From: JBBQNR01 sp038330145
GTDB lineage: Bacteria; Actinomycetota; Thermoleophilia; Solirubrobacterales; JBBDJG01
DNA length: 18,379 nt
Reading direction: 5' to 3'
Assembly: GCA_038330145.1 (NCBI GenBank)
Contig: JBBQNR010000059.1
Location: 1-18,379, forward strand
Shown here piece by piece: positions 1 to 6,256 of this stretch. Made by a program: the position numbers and the translations under genes. The number at the start of each line of letters is the position of its first letter. Position 1 is the stretch's first letter. The notes below the pieces were generated by a model that did no database searches, was not told the origin of the DNA, and saw only the letters and a program-made list of their open reading frames with translations.

Positions 1-165
1 GCACGCGGCCTTCGGGGTGGGGGGCTGGGGCGGGCGTTCGTGTGGCTGGGGGCCGAGCGCCAGGGGGGCGGCGACTCGGCCGACCCGCCGCGCGGGGGAG
101 GGGCGCTCTTCCGCCTGAGCTTGCCGGCTCTCGATCGTGAAGCCGCCTACGAGCGCCAGGTCTAG
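1..165 (+). CDS. 3' end of a possible sensor histidine kinase (partial)
   Basis: This is an open frame from the window edge to a TAG at 163-165, 54 codons, so only a C-terminus is visible. The last part reads GGGALFRLSLPALD, resembling the closing G-x-x-F-x-x-x-LP strand of HATPase_c domains of histidine kinases. The earlier glycine-rich stretch GGGLGRAFVW could be a degenerate G2 box. The next gene is a SigB/SigF-type sigma factor 35 nt downstream on the same strand, so a role in signal transduction would fit. The kinase identity is an inference from a short fragment; the coding frame itself is more secure than the function. Confidence 0.4.
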   Translation, partial: ARGLRGGGLGRAFVWLGAERQGGGDSADPPRGGGALFRLSLPALDREAAYERQV

Positions 166-186
166 GCCGCCAGAGCAGCGCCTGCC

Positions 187-192
187 GGGAGG
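187..192 (+). promoter_or_regulatory. Shine-Dalgarno sequence favouring the upstream sigma factor start
   Basis: GGGAGG lies 8 nt before the GTG at 201. The alternative starts, TTG 330 and GTG 336, have no comparable purine-rich stretch. This is the main argument for the longer N-terminus of the sigma factor. A chance match is possible in such GC-rich DNA. Confidence 0.4.
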
Positions 193-200
193 CCCCGCCG

Positions 201-1103
201 GTGGCTCGTCTGCTGGCGGACGAACGGCCGAGATTCTCCGACGAGGGCGACGGTTCTCCGCTAAAGTCGGTTCACTCGGGTTTGGAGACCGCCCCTTCGT
301 CGGCGCGCGGATATGCTATTCCGGCCAGCTTGCCTGTGGAATCACGCGAAAGACGTACGCTCGAAGACCGGCGCCTACTGACGCGATATCGCGAAAGCGG
401 CGACCCTGCCGCGCGCGAGCAGCTGGTGAAGCGCTTCCTGCCTCTGGCGCGCCAGCTCGCCCGCCGCTACCAGCGCACCAACGAGCCGCTCGACGACCTG
501 ATGCAGGTCGCAAGCGTCGGCCTGGTGAAGGCGATCGACCGCTTCGACCCCGATCGCGGAACCGCTTTCTCGACCTTTGCCGTGCCGACCATCCTCGGAG
601 AGCTGAAGCGCTACTTCCGCGACGTTGGCTGGGCCGCGCACGTGCCACGCGGCATGCAGGAGCGGGCGATGCGCCTCGAGCAGGGGGTGGAGGCCCTGCA
701 CCGCAAGCTCGGCCGCTCTCCCTCGACCAAGGAGGTCGCGGCGGAGCTGGGCCAGAGCGAGGAGGAGGTGCTGGAGGCGCTGGAGGCACAGAGCGCCTAC
801 GACGCGGTGTCGCTGGAGCAGCAGCGCTCGGACGACTCCGACGGCGGCGACACCTACGCCGACACGCTCGCGACCGAGGATGAGAGCTACGAGCTGGTCG
901 AGTACGAGGCAACCATCGCCCCGGCGATGAAGGCGCTGCCGGCCCGGGACCGCATGATCCTTCACCTGCGCTTCTCCGAGGACATGACGCAGTCGGAGAT
1001 CGCCGAGCGCATCGGCGTCTCCCAGATGCACGTATCGCGGCTGATCCGGCAGGCGCTGTCGCGGTTGCGCGAGGTCGCCAAGGCGACCGAGACGGAGAGC
1101 TAG
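201..1103 (+). CDS. RNA polymerase sigma factor, SigB/SigF/SigG family (group 3)
   Basis: This is an alternative sigma factor that directs RNA polymerase to stress or developmental promoters. Numbered from the GTG at 201 (300 aa), region 2 spans about 73-142, with PLDDLMQVASVGLVKAIDRF and then the FSTFAVPTILGELKRYFRD signature. Region 3 is at about 153-205. Region 4 is at about 240-292, with the helix-turn-helix around TQSEIAERIGVSQMHVSRL. These motifs match actinobacterial SigF closely. Start choice is open: GTG 201 has a good Shine-Dalgarno but adds 45 residues before the conserved part, while GTG 336 gives 255 aa, the usual family length. No anti-sigma or anti-anti-sigma gene lies immediately beside it, unless the truncated ATPase-like fragment upstream serves. 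UdgB begins 13 nt downstream, so the two are probably co-transcribed. Confidence 0.93.
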   Translation: MARLLADERPRFSDEGDGSPLKSVHSGLETAPSSARGYAIPASLPVESRERRTLEDRRLLTRYRESGDPAAREQLVKRFLPLARQLARRYQRTNEPLDDLMQVASVGLVKAIDRFDPDRGTAFSTFAVPTILGELKRYFRDVGWAAHVPRGMQERAMRLEQGVEALHRKLGRSPSTKEVAAELGQSEEEVLEALEAQSAYDAVSLEQQRSDDSDGGDTYADTLATEDESYELVEYEATIAPAMKALPARDRMILHLRFSEDMTQSEIAERIGVSQMHVSRLIRQALSRLREVAKATETES

Positions 1104-1116
1104 TGCCGACCCAAGC

Positions 1117-1809
1117 GTGGCTCGCGATCCGTTAGAGGATCTAAAGGCGGTCGCCTCCGAGGTCGAATCCTGCCGTCGCTGCCCCCGGCTGGTCGCGTGG
1201 CGCGAGGCGGTGGCGAGCGATCCGCCGCGGCGCCACCGGGGTGAAACCTACTGGGCGCGTCCAGTGCCGGGCTTCGGCGATCCGCGCGCCGCGCTGGTTG
1301 TGGTCGGCCTTGCTCCGGCGGCTCATGGCGGCAACAGGACGGGACGCGTCTTCACGGGCGACCGCTCGGGGGAATGGCTGTTCGCGGCTCTTCACAGGGC
1401 GGGGTTCGCCAACCAGTCGCAGTCGGTCAGCCGCGACGACGGGCTGCGGCTGCGCGACGCTTACGTGACCGCGGTCGTCAAATGCGCCCCCCCGGCCAAC
1501 AAGCCGGCATCCGAGGAGCGCGACAACTGCCTCCCCTACCTGGTGCGAGAGCTGCAGCTTTTGAAGCGAGCGCGCGTGCTGCTGGCGCTCGGGAGCTTCG
1601 GCTGGGACGGGGCTCTGAGGGCGCTGGGCTGGCTGGGCGCGGATCTGCCGCGGCCGCGACCGCGGTTCGGGCACGGGGCGGAGGTCAGGGTCGGGGGTTA
1701 CGTGCTGCTCGGGTGCTTCCATCCCAGTCAGCAGAACACCTTCACCGGCCGGCTGACCCAGGAGATGATGGACAGCGTGCTGGCTCGGGCCCGAGAGCTG
1801 ACCGGCTGA
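1117..1809 (+). CDS. udgB: Uracil-DNA glycosylase family 5 (UdgB type)
   Basis: It removes uracil, and in known family members other deaminated bases, from DNA as the first step of base excision repair in the cytoplasm. The 230-aa product shows motif A at 64-73 (GLAPAAHGGN) followed by GRVFTGDRSG, and motif B at 202-207 (HPSQQN) followed by TFTGRLT, the family 5 pattern. In family 5 the usual catalytic Asp/Asn of motif A is absent, as seen here. Cys19, Cys22, Cys123 and Cys138 are placed as the four ligands of the [4Fe-4S] cluster. The GTG start lies 13 nt after the sigma factor stop and gives a normal-length protein; an overlapping GTG at 1103 is in another frame. High GC makes cytosine deamination a relevant lesion in this genome. 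Confidence 0.93.
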   Translation: MARDPLEDLKAVASEVESCRRCPRLVAWREAVASDPPRRHRGETYWARPVPGFGDPRAALVVVGLAPAAHGGNRTGRVFTGDRSGEWLFAALHRAGFANQSQSVSRDDGLRLRDAYVTAVVKCAPPANKPASEERDNCLPYLVRELQLLKRARVLLALGSFGWDGALRALGWLGADLPRPRPRFGHGAEVRVGGYVLLGCFHPSQQNTFTGRLTQEMMDSVLARARELTG

Positions 1810-1861
1810 CAGGCGCCCTGCGCGGGGAGCGCACGTCCTCAACGTCGCCGCCGCGTTCGGA

Positions 1862-1867
1862 TACGCT
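1862..1867 (+). promoter_or_regulatory. Candidate -10 element for the MBL hydrolase (leaderless)
   Basis: TACGCT matches TANNNT and ends 7 nt before the ATG at 1875. Transcription would therefore start at or next to the start codon. No Shine-Dalgarno is visible upstream of the ATG, which fits a leaderless mRNA. No convincing -35 element was found. Confidence 0.4.
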
Positions 1868-1874
1868 CGCCTGG

Positions 1875-2597
1875 ATGAAGGAGATCGCCGACTCGCTGTT
1901 CCTGCTGCGGGGCTTCCCGCCGGCAGCGTTCAACGTCTATCTGATCCGCACGCCCAACGAGACCGTGGTGGTCGACACCGCGACGCGGCACGCCCGCGGA
2001 CGCATCCTGCGCCAGCTTCCCGAGCGCACCGACGCAATCTTCATCACGCATGCGCATCGCGACCACGCCGGCTCGATGCACGACGTCGCCACGGCCACCG
2101 GGGCGCCGGTGTGGGCCGGCGCCGTCGACGCGGACGCGCTCGAGGGAAAGGCGCCCCAGCCGATGCCGCAGCAGCACAGGGACCACATCGTCAACCGGCT
2201 CTTCTCGGGTTGGTGGCGCGACCATCACCCCGTCGCCCGGCGGCTCGAGGAGGGTGACCGAGTGGCCGGCTTCGAGGTCATCTCCTTCGCGGGCCACACG
2301 CCGGGGCAGATCGGCCTCTGGCGCGAGTCGGACAGGACGGTCCTGTGCGCGGACGTCATGCGCAGCGTCAACCTGGTTACGGGCATCCCGCAGCTCGGCG
2401 AGATGCCGGAGATCTTCACGGTCGACATCAGCGAGGCGCGGCGCAGCATCCGCAAGCTGGCGGCCATGGAGCCGAACACAGTCTGCTTCGGGCACGGCCG
2501 GCCGCTGACCAAGAACGCCGCCGAGAAGATCATCGACTTCGCCGCTGGCCTGCCGCCCGAGCAGCCGACGCCGCCCGAGCAGCCGACGCCGCCCTAG
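1875..2597 (+). CDS. MBL-fold metallo-hydrolase (glyoxalase II-like)
   Basis: This 240-aa protein belongs to the metallo-beta-lactamase superfamily. The metal-binding signature THAHRDH places H59, H61, D63 and H64. H141 (in GHTPGQ), D160 (in CADV) and H207 (in FGHGRPL) complete a dinuclear site like that of glyoxalase II. It is probably a soluble hydrolase; the substrate cannot be read from the sequence. The frame is open well upstream into udgB, but the family N-terminus (a beta-strand beginning IADSLFLLRG) fits the ATG at 1875. That ATG lacks a Shine-Dalgarno and has a -10-like hexamer just upstream. The C-terminus ends in a perfect 18-bp tandem duplication encoding PPEQPT twice, followed by PP. 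The gene is convergent with the UPF0173 gene. Confidence 0.88.
   Translation: MKEIADSLFLLRGFPPAAFNVYLIRTPNETVVVDTATRHARGRILRQLPERTDAIFITHAHRDHAGSMHDVATATGAPVWAGAVDADALEGKAPQPMPQQHRDHIVNRLFSGWWRDHHPVARRLEEGDRVAGFEVISFAGHTPGQIGLWRESDRTVLCADVMRSVNLVTGIPQLGEMPEIFTVDISEARRSIRKLAAMEPNTVCFGHGRPLTKNAAEKIIDFAAGLPPEQPTPPEQPTPP
2553..2588 (+). repeat. Two perfect 18-bp tandem repeats in a coding end
   Basis: The unit CCGCCCGAGCAGCCGACG occurs at 2553-2570 and again at 2571-2588, followed by the first six bases of the unit and the stop codon. It encodes PPEQPT twice at the extreme C-terminus of the MBL hydrolase. Replication slippage could change copy number without shifting frame. Confidence 0.9.
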
Positions 2598-2688
2598 CGG
2601 CAAGCGGTCTTCATTCCAGGGTCCCGCGCCCGGCGCCCTTCAGCCCAGGCACCAGGGCCCAGCGGCCACCAACCCCCCCCGCGTCTCG

Positions 2689-3366
2689 CTAGGCGCTGTG
2701 GCTTTCGCCTGGCTCCAGCACCACGACCTTGGAGGAGGTCTTCGACTCGACGTCGGCCTTGAAGGCGTCCACGTCCGTCTCGATCACGGGGAAGGTGTCG
2801 AAGTGGCAGGGGATCACGATCCCGGCGCCGATCATGTCCGCTGCGACGACGGCGTCATGGCGGTCCATCGTGTAGTGGCCTCCCACCGGCATCAGCGCCA
2901 CGTCGACCGGGGTGCGCTGCGCGATCAGGCGCATGTCGCCGAACAGGCAGGTGTCACCGAGGTGATAGACGGTCGTGCCACCGATCTTGACCACCAGCCC
3001 GCTGGCGTAGGTGACCGTGCCGTCGGGCATCGCGGAGCTGTGAAGCGCCGGCACCAGCTTGACCCAGCCCCAGTCGAACTCGACCGTGCCGCCCAGGTTG
3101 GGGTCCGAGACGTTCTCGACGCCCTGCCTGCCGAGCCAGCCGGCCGTCTCCACCACCCCGACGCAATGGGCTCCGGTGCGCTTGGCGATGTCCACGGCGT
3201 CGAGCACGTGGTCCACGTGACCGTGGGTGAGCAATATGTGCGTCGGGTCGAGCTCGTCCGGCTTGGCCGCCGCCTTCGGGTTGGCGGACAGGAAGGGATC
3301 GATCAGGACGCGGCTGTCGCCGTCGGACAGCTCGAAGCACGCATGACCGAGAAAGCGGATGTCCAT
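2689..3366 (-). CDS. UPF0173-family metal-dependent hydrolase (MBL fold)
   Basis: The 225-aa product matches the UPF0173 / UlaG-like branch of MBL-fold hydrolases in length and motifs. These are an N-terminal FLGHACFEL, the metal signature THGHVDH, GDTCLFGDM, the hallmark PVGGHYTMD and PCHFDTFP. Members are soluble cytoplasmic enzymes; the physiological substrate of most is not established. The start is well supported: AGGAGG at 3379-3374 stands 7 nt before the ATG. It lies 52 nt downstream of the small unknown gene on the same strand and converges with the other MBL hydrolase. The 91 bp between the two stop codons hold no clear terminator that I can see. Confidence 0.92.
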   Translation of the reverse strand: MDIRFLGHACFELSDGDSRVLIDPFLSANPKAAAKPDELDPTHILLTHGHVDHVLDAVDIAKRTGAHCVGVVETAGWLGRQGVENVSDPNLGGTVEFDWGWVKLVPALHSSAMPDGTVTYASGLVVKIGGTTVYHLGDTCLFGDMRLIAQRTPVDVALMPVGGHYTMDRHDAVVAADMIGAGIVIPCHFDTFPVIETDVDAFKADVESKTSSKVVVLEPGESHSA

Positions 3367-3373
3367 CGAAAAG

Positions 3374-3379
3374 CCTCCT
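3374..3379 (-). promoter_or_regulatory. Strong Shine-Dalgarno of the UPF0173 gene
   Basis: AGGAGG on the minus strand, 7 nt from the ATG at 3366-3364. It is one of the few canonical ribosome binding sites in the window and fixes this start. Confidence 0.85.
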
Positions 3380-3418
3380 TGGCTTGAACGTTGGGGGTTC
3401 GGCAGCCTAGATGATCGA

Positions 3419-3754
3419 CTAGGCGCGGGGTGCGTGCGGGTCAGCGCCTTCCAGTTCCCTTGCCAGCTCCCAGCCGACGGCGACGCCCACCATCATGCCG
3501 AGGCGCCCTTCCTCGGCGAGCAGCGTGCGCAGGGCGACCATGCGCTCGCCAGGGTCCTGCTGCTCGAGCGCCTGGGCCAGCTGCTGCTCACGTGAGGAGT
3601 CGAGCCATCCGCCCTCGGCGAGCGCGCCAGCCAGCACGCGCTGAAGCTGGGGGGCGGCGCGCTCGAGCCTTCGCTCCGCATCCCGGAAGCGCTCGGGCTC
3701 CATCAACGCCTCGATCGCCTGCTGCATCTGCTCGTCCGAGAATCCTTCGGCCAT
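3419..3754 (-). CDS. Small hypothetical protein, predicted helical
   Basis: I do not recognise this 111-aa protein. It is rich in Glu, Ala, Leu, Arg and Gln and looks largely alpha-helical. One helical stretch spans residues about 5-45 and another carries LAEEGRLGMMVGVAVGWELA at about 78-97. The latter is moderately hydrophobic but short of a convincing membrane span. No signal peptide or metal motif is visible. It begins 20 bp from the divergent selD start and ends 52 nt before the UPF0173 start, so it may be the first gene of a two-gene unit. Codon choice has the same high-GC third-position character as its neighbours, supporting a real gene. The ATG lacks a Shine-Dalgarno; a -10-like TATTAT lies 9 nt upstream. 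Confidence 0.65.
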   Translation of the reverse strand: MAEGFSDEQMQQAIEALMEPERFRDAERRLERAAPQLQRVLAGALAEGGWLDSSREQQLAQALEQQDPGERMVALRTLLAEEGRLGMMVGVAVGWELARELEGADPHAPRA

Positions 3755-3762
3755 TGCCGGGC

Positions 3763-3769
3763 GATAATA
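3763..3769. promoter_or_regulatory. Overlapping divergent -10 elements (selD / hypothetical)
   Basis: On the plus strand GATAAT (3763-3768) ends 6 nt before the selD ATG. On the minus strand TATTAT (3769-3764) ends 9 nt before the ATG at 3754. The whole intergenic space is 20 bp, so both transcripts would be leaderless or nearly so and would share the same A/T-rich core. This is read from sequence only. Confidence 0.5.
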
Positions 3770-3774
3770 GGCCG

Positions 3775-4851
3775 ATGGCCAGAGCGGCGGAGACCGAGCA
3801 GGGGCCGGGGCAGGGCCCGGTGCGGCTGACCGCTCTCTCGCACGGGGCCGGCTGCGCGTGCAAGATCGGGGCGCAGGACCTGGCGCCGATCGTGGGCTCG
3901 CTGCCCGTGCCGGCGGACCCGGACGTGCTCGTCTCAGCGGAGACCGCGGACGACGCCGGCGTCTACCGCATCAGCGACGAGCTTGCCCTGGTTCAGTCCG
4001 TCGACTTCTTCACGCCGATCGTCGACGATCCCTACGACTTCGGCCGCATCGCGGCCACCAACGCCCTCTCGGACATCTACGCGATGGGGGCGCGGCCCCT
4101 GACCGCCCTCAACCTCGTCGCCTTCTCGCTCGAGCGGCTCGGCGGCGAGGTGCTGCGTGAGCTGCTGCGAGGCGGCGCGGACGTCGCGGCGGCGGCCGGC
4201 GTGGCCGTCATCGGCGGCCACTCCATCGACGACCCGGAGCCCAAGTACGGCATGTCGGTGACCGGCGTCGCCCATCCCGAGCGCATCGTTCGCAACTCCG
4301 GCGCGCGCCCCGGCGACGTCCTCTTTCTCACCAAGCCGGTCGGCGGCGGTGCGATCGCGACCGCCGCCAAGCGCGAGCAGGCAGACGCCGCCACGGTCGC
4401 TCGCTGCACCGAGGTAATGACGACGCTCAACGCTGCGGCCGCCGATGCCGCGCTTGCCGTTGGCGCCACCGCCATGACGGATGTGACCGGATTCGGGCTC
4501 GCGGGGCACCTACACGAGCTGGCACTCGCGTCAGGGGTCGAGGCGTGCATCGAGGCATCCGCCGTCCCGGCGATCGAGGGGGCGCTCGAGCTGCTGCGCG
4601 GCGGCGACGCCGTCTCGGGCGGAAGCCGGCGCAATCGCGTGTTCGCCGAGACCTTCACCAGCTTTGGCGACGACGTCGAGGAGGAGCGCCGAGCGCTGGT
4701 CTGCGACGCCATGACCTCCGGCGGGTTGCTGGTCGCGACAGCGCCGTCGCAGGCGGACGAGATGGAGTCGCGGCTGGTGGCCGTCGCGGCAGAGAGCGCG
4801 CGCGTCGGCGACCTGCGCGCCGGGCCCGCGGGCCGGATCGAGTTCCGCTAG
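3775..4851 (+). CDS. selD: Selenide, water dikinase (selenophosphate synthetase)
   Basis: It makes selenophosphate from selenide and ATP, the selenium donor for selenocysteine and 2-selenouridine. The 358-aa product has the glycine-rich N-terminal loop SHGAGCACK, placing the catalytic Cys at 27 (the position that is Sec in some homologues) and the essential Lys at 30. Further matches to the AIR-synthase/PurM-like fold are QSVDFFTPIVDDPYDFGRIA, NALSDIYAMGARP, GGHSIDDPEPKYGMSVTG and TDVTGFGLAGHL. Length is normal for the family. The frame is open upstream, but the ATG at 3775 sits 6 nt after a good -10-like hexamer and gives the expected N-terminus. No selA, selB, selC or selU is visible in this window, so which selenium pathway is served cannot be decided. 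It converges with the rhomboid-like gene 13 nt on. Confidence 0.95.
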   Translation: MARAAETEQGPGQGPVRLTALSHGAGCACKIGAQDLAPIVGSLPVPADPDVLVSAETADDAGVYRISDELALVQSVDFFTPIVDDPYDFGRIAATNALSDIYAMGARPLTALNLVAFSLERLGGEVLRELLRGGADVAAAAGVAVIGGHSIDDPEPKYGMSVTGVAHPERIVRNSGARPGDVLFLTKPVGGGAIATAAKREQADAATVARCTEVMTTLNAAAADAALAVGATAMTDVTGFGLAGHLHELALASGVEACIEASAVPAIEGALELLRGGDAVSGGSRRNRVFAETFTSFGDDVEEERRALVCDAMTSGGLLVATAPSQADEMESRLVAVAAESARVGDLRAGPAGRIEFR

Positions 4852-4864
4852 CGTCGCCGCCGGC

Positions 4865-5623
4865 TCAGCGCCGAGCCGGCAGCAGCAGGCCGATCGCGGC
4901 TCCCGTCGCCGCGCCACCAAGGCCGGCCCAGGCGTTCGCGGTCGGCTCCAGCAGCGGCATCGCGGCCAGCACCACCGCTATCGCGGCCGCGCCTAGCAGG
5001 TCTGTGTCCGGGTTCTCACCGGTGCGGCGGTCGCGCAGGTCACGCACCAGCCAGGCACAGACCAGCCCCAGCGCCGAGCCGTTGCCGCCCAGCGCCTCGG
5101 GAAAGCTCTCGATCACCGTGGCCAGGAACATGCCCGCGGCCCCGGCCGCGAGGAAGACGAGCACCGGCGCCAGCCGCCAGTAGCGCTGCTCGAGGCCCGG
5201 CCCGAAGACCGCCACCGCGACCACCACCGCCAGCAGGTAGCCGACGTTCTCGTAGACGAACTGCGCCGCGACCAGGCGCCAGAGATCTCCGTCCAGCGGC
5301 CCCGCGATCGCGCCGAGGTCGAACAGCGTGACGGAGCTGGCCCGAGCGAGCACATAGAGCACGACGGGGGCGAGGATCAGCGCGATCGTGCCGTACGGAC
5401 GCTGGCTCGCCAACCAGGCCAGCGGTTTCTCGTCGCTCGTCCGCCCGCGAGGCTTTCGCCGGCGCCTGCGGCGAGGCTCGACGGGCGCCATCTCCTCGCC
5501 CTCCTGCCTCAGCTTCGGCGCGCGCTTGCGCAGCCGCTGGCCGCAGTAGGGGCACTCGGTGATGTACGGGCTCACCTCTGCGCCGCAGTGCTTGCAGATG
5601 ACGTTTAGGTCGACCTCTGCCAC
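4865..5623 (-). CDS. Zinc-ribbon rhomboid-like membrane protein, probably a pseudoprotease
   Basis: The N-terminus holds a zinc ribbon (CKHC at 10-13, CPYC at 24-27), then an Arg-rich linker at about 51-60 and six hydrophobic segments in the rhomboid arrangement. The rhomboid Ser motif survives (GGNGSALGL). In active rhomboids the last helix carries a catalytic His in a WAHLGG-like context; here the equivalent reads NAWAGLGGAATG, with Gly in its place. The conserved His/Asn of helix 2 also appear lost (FVYENVGYLLAVVV). It is therefore probably a non-proteolytic membrane adaptor. A TTG nine nt upstream (5632) is in frame, but it overlaps a -10-like TATCGT, so I prefer the GTG at 5623 (252 aa). 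The fold assignment is firm; loss of activity is inference. Confidence 0.82.
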   Translation of the reverse strand: MAEVDLNVICKHCGAEVSPYITECPYCGQRLRKRAPKLRQEGEEMAPVEPRRRRRRKPRGRTSDEKPLAWLASQRPYGTIALILAPVVLYVLARASSVTLFDLGAIAGPLDGDLWRLVAAQFVYENVGYLLAVVVAVAVFGPGLEQRYWRLAPVLVFLAAGAAGMFLATVIESFPEALGGNGSALGLVCAWLVRDLRDRRTGENPDTDLLGAAAIAVVLAAMPLLEPTANAWAGLGGAATGAAIGLLLPARR

Positions 5624-5631
5624 GGCCTTCA

Positions 5632-5637
5632 ACGATA
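5632..5637 (-). promoter_or_regulatory. Candidate -10 element for the rhomboid-like gene
   Basis: TATCGT on the minus strand ends 8 nt before the GTG at 5623. This predicts a transcript with almost no leader. It also argues against the overlapping TTG at 5632 as the start. Confidence 0.35.
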
Positions 5638-5686
5638 GCCGGGTGCGGAGGTCGGCACGCCCCCAGCCAGAGGGCGTGCCGAACGC

Positions 5687-6256
5687 TCAGTACCGGCTGC
5701 CGCCGGTGCCCGACCCGCCGGACCCGCCGGACCCGCTGTTGTCGCCTTCGCTGTCGTCGGTCGTCGCGCTGCCGGTCTCGTTCGTGGTCGTCCGATCCTC
5801 GGTGGTCTTGGTGGTGGTCGAACCGCCACTCTGGGTCGTGGTGGACCCACCGCCGGCGACCCGGATCTCGCCCTCCATGCCGAGGTCCCTGTGGTTGGCT
5901 ATCGGGCAGTACCACTCGTAGCTGCCGGCCTTGTTCAGGTCCACGGTCACCTGCTTCGACTGATCGGGGTCGATGTTGCCGGTCTGAGCCTCGCCGTTCG
6001 GCGCCTCTATCTCCAGCGCGTGCACGATCTTGCCGTCGTTGCGCACGTCGAAGGTCACGCGGCCGGCCTTGTCGATGCTGGGGTTGGCCGGGTCGATCTT
6101 GTATTCGGTCTCCTTCACGGTGACCGTCCGCGCGCCGCCGGCCGTGGTGGCCGCCGGCGTCGTGTTGCTGTCCTTGCTGTCGTCGCCTCCGCAGCCGGCG
6201 ACCAGTAGGGCGGTCGTTGCCGCCGCGAACAGGGCAATCCACCAAGGCTTTCTCAT
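5687..6256 (-). CDS. Cupredoxin-domain lipoprotein
   Basis: This is a 189-aa exported protein with a lipoprotein signal peptide: basic MRK, a hydrophobic stretch, then lipobox LVAGC with Cys22. A plastocyanin/azurin-like domain spans about 43-135. H79, C117, H122 and M127 fall where a type 1 copper site needs them (YCPIANHRDLGM). The last 55 residues are Ser/Thr/Gly/Asp-rich and low in complexity, probably an extended tail. Known cupredoxins carry electrons or bind copper outside the membrane. The ATG overlaps the stop of the persulfide dioxygenase gene as ATGA. GAGGA also lies 9 nt before it, so translation is probably coupled. This links a copper/redox protein to sulfur oxidation, but its partner is unknown. 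Confidence 0.9.
   Translation of the reverse strand: MRKPWWIALFAAATTALLVAGCGGDDSKDSNTTPAATTAGGARTVTVKETEYKIDPANPSIDKAGRVTFDVRNDGKIVHALEIEAPNGEAQTGNIDPDQSKQVTVDLNKAGSYEWYCPIANHRDLGMEGEIRVAGGGSTTTQSGGSTTTKTTEDRTTTNETGSATTDDSEGDNSGSGGSGGSGTGGSRY

Noticed and set aside
278..317. Possible SigB/SigF-type promoter upstream of the short sigma start (GTTT and GGATAT).
   Set aside because: The spacing of 25 nt between the two elements is far from the 13-17 nt needed.
1374..1874. Upstream part of the MBL hydrolase frame as coding.
   Set aside because: It overlaps udgB in another frame, and its translation is Ala/Arg/Gly-rich with no domain until the ATG at 1875.
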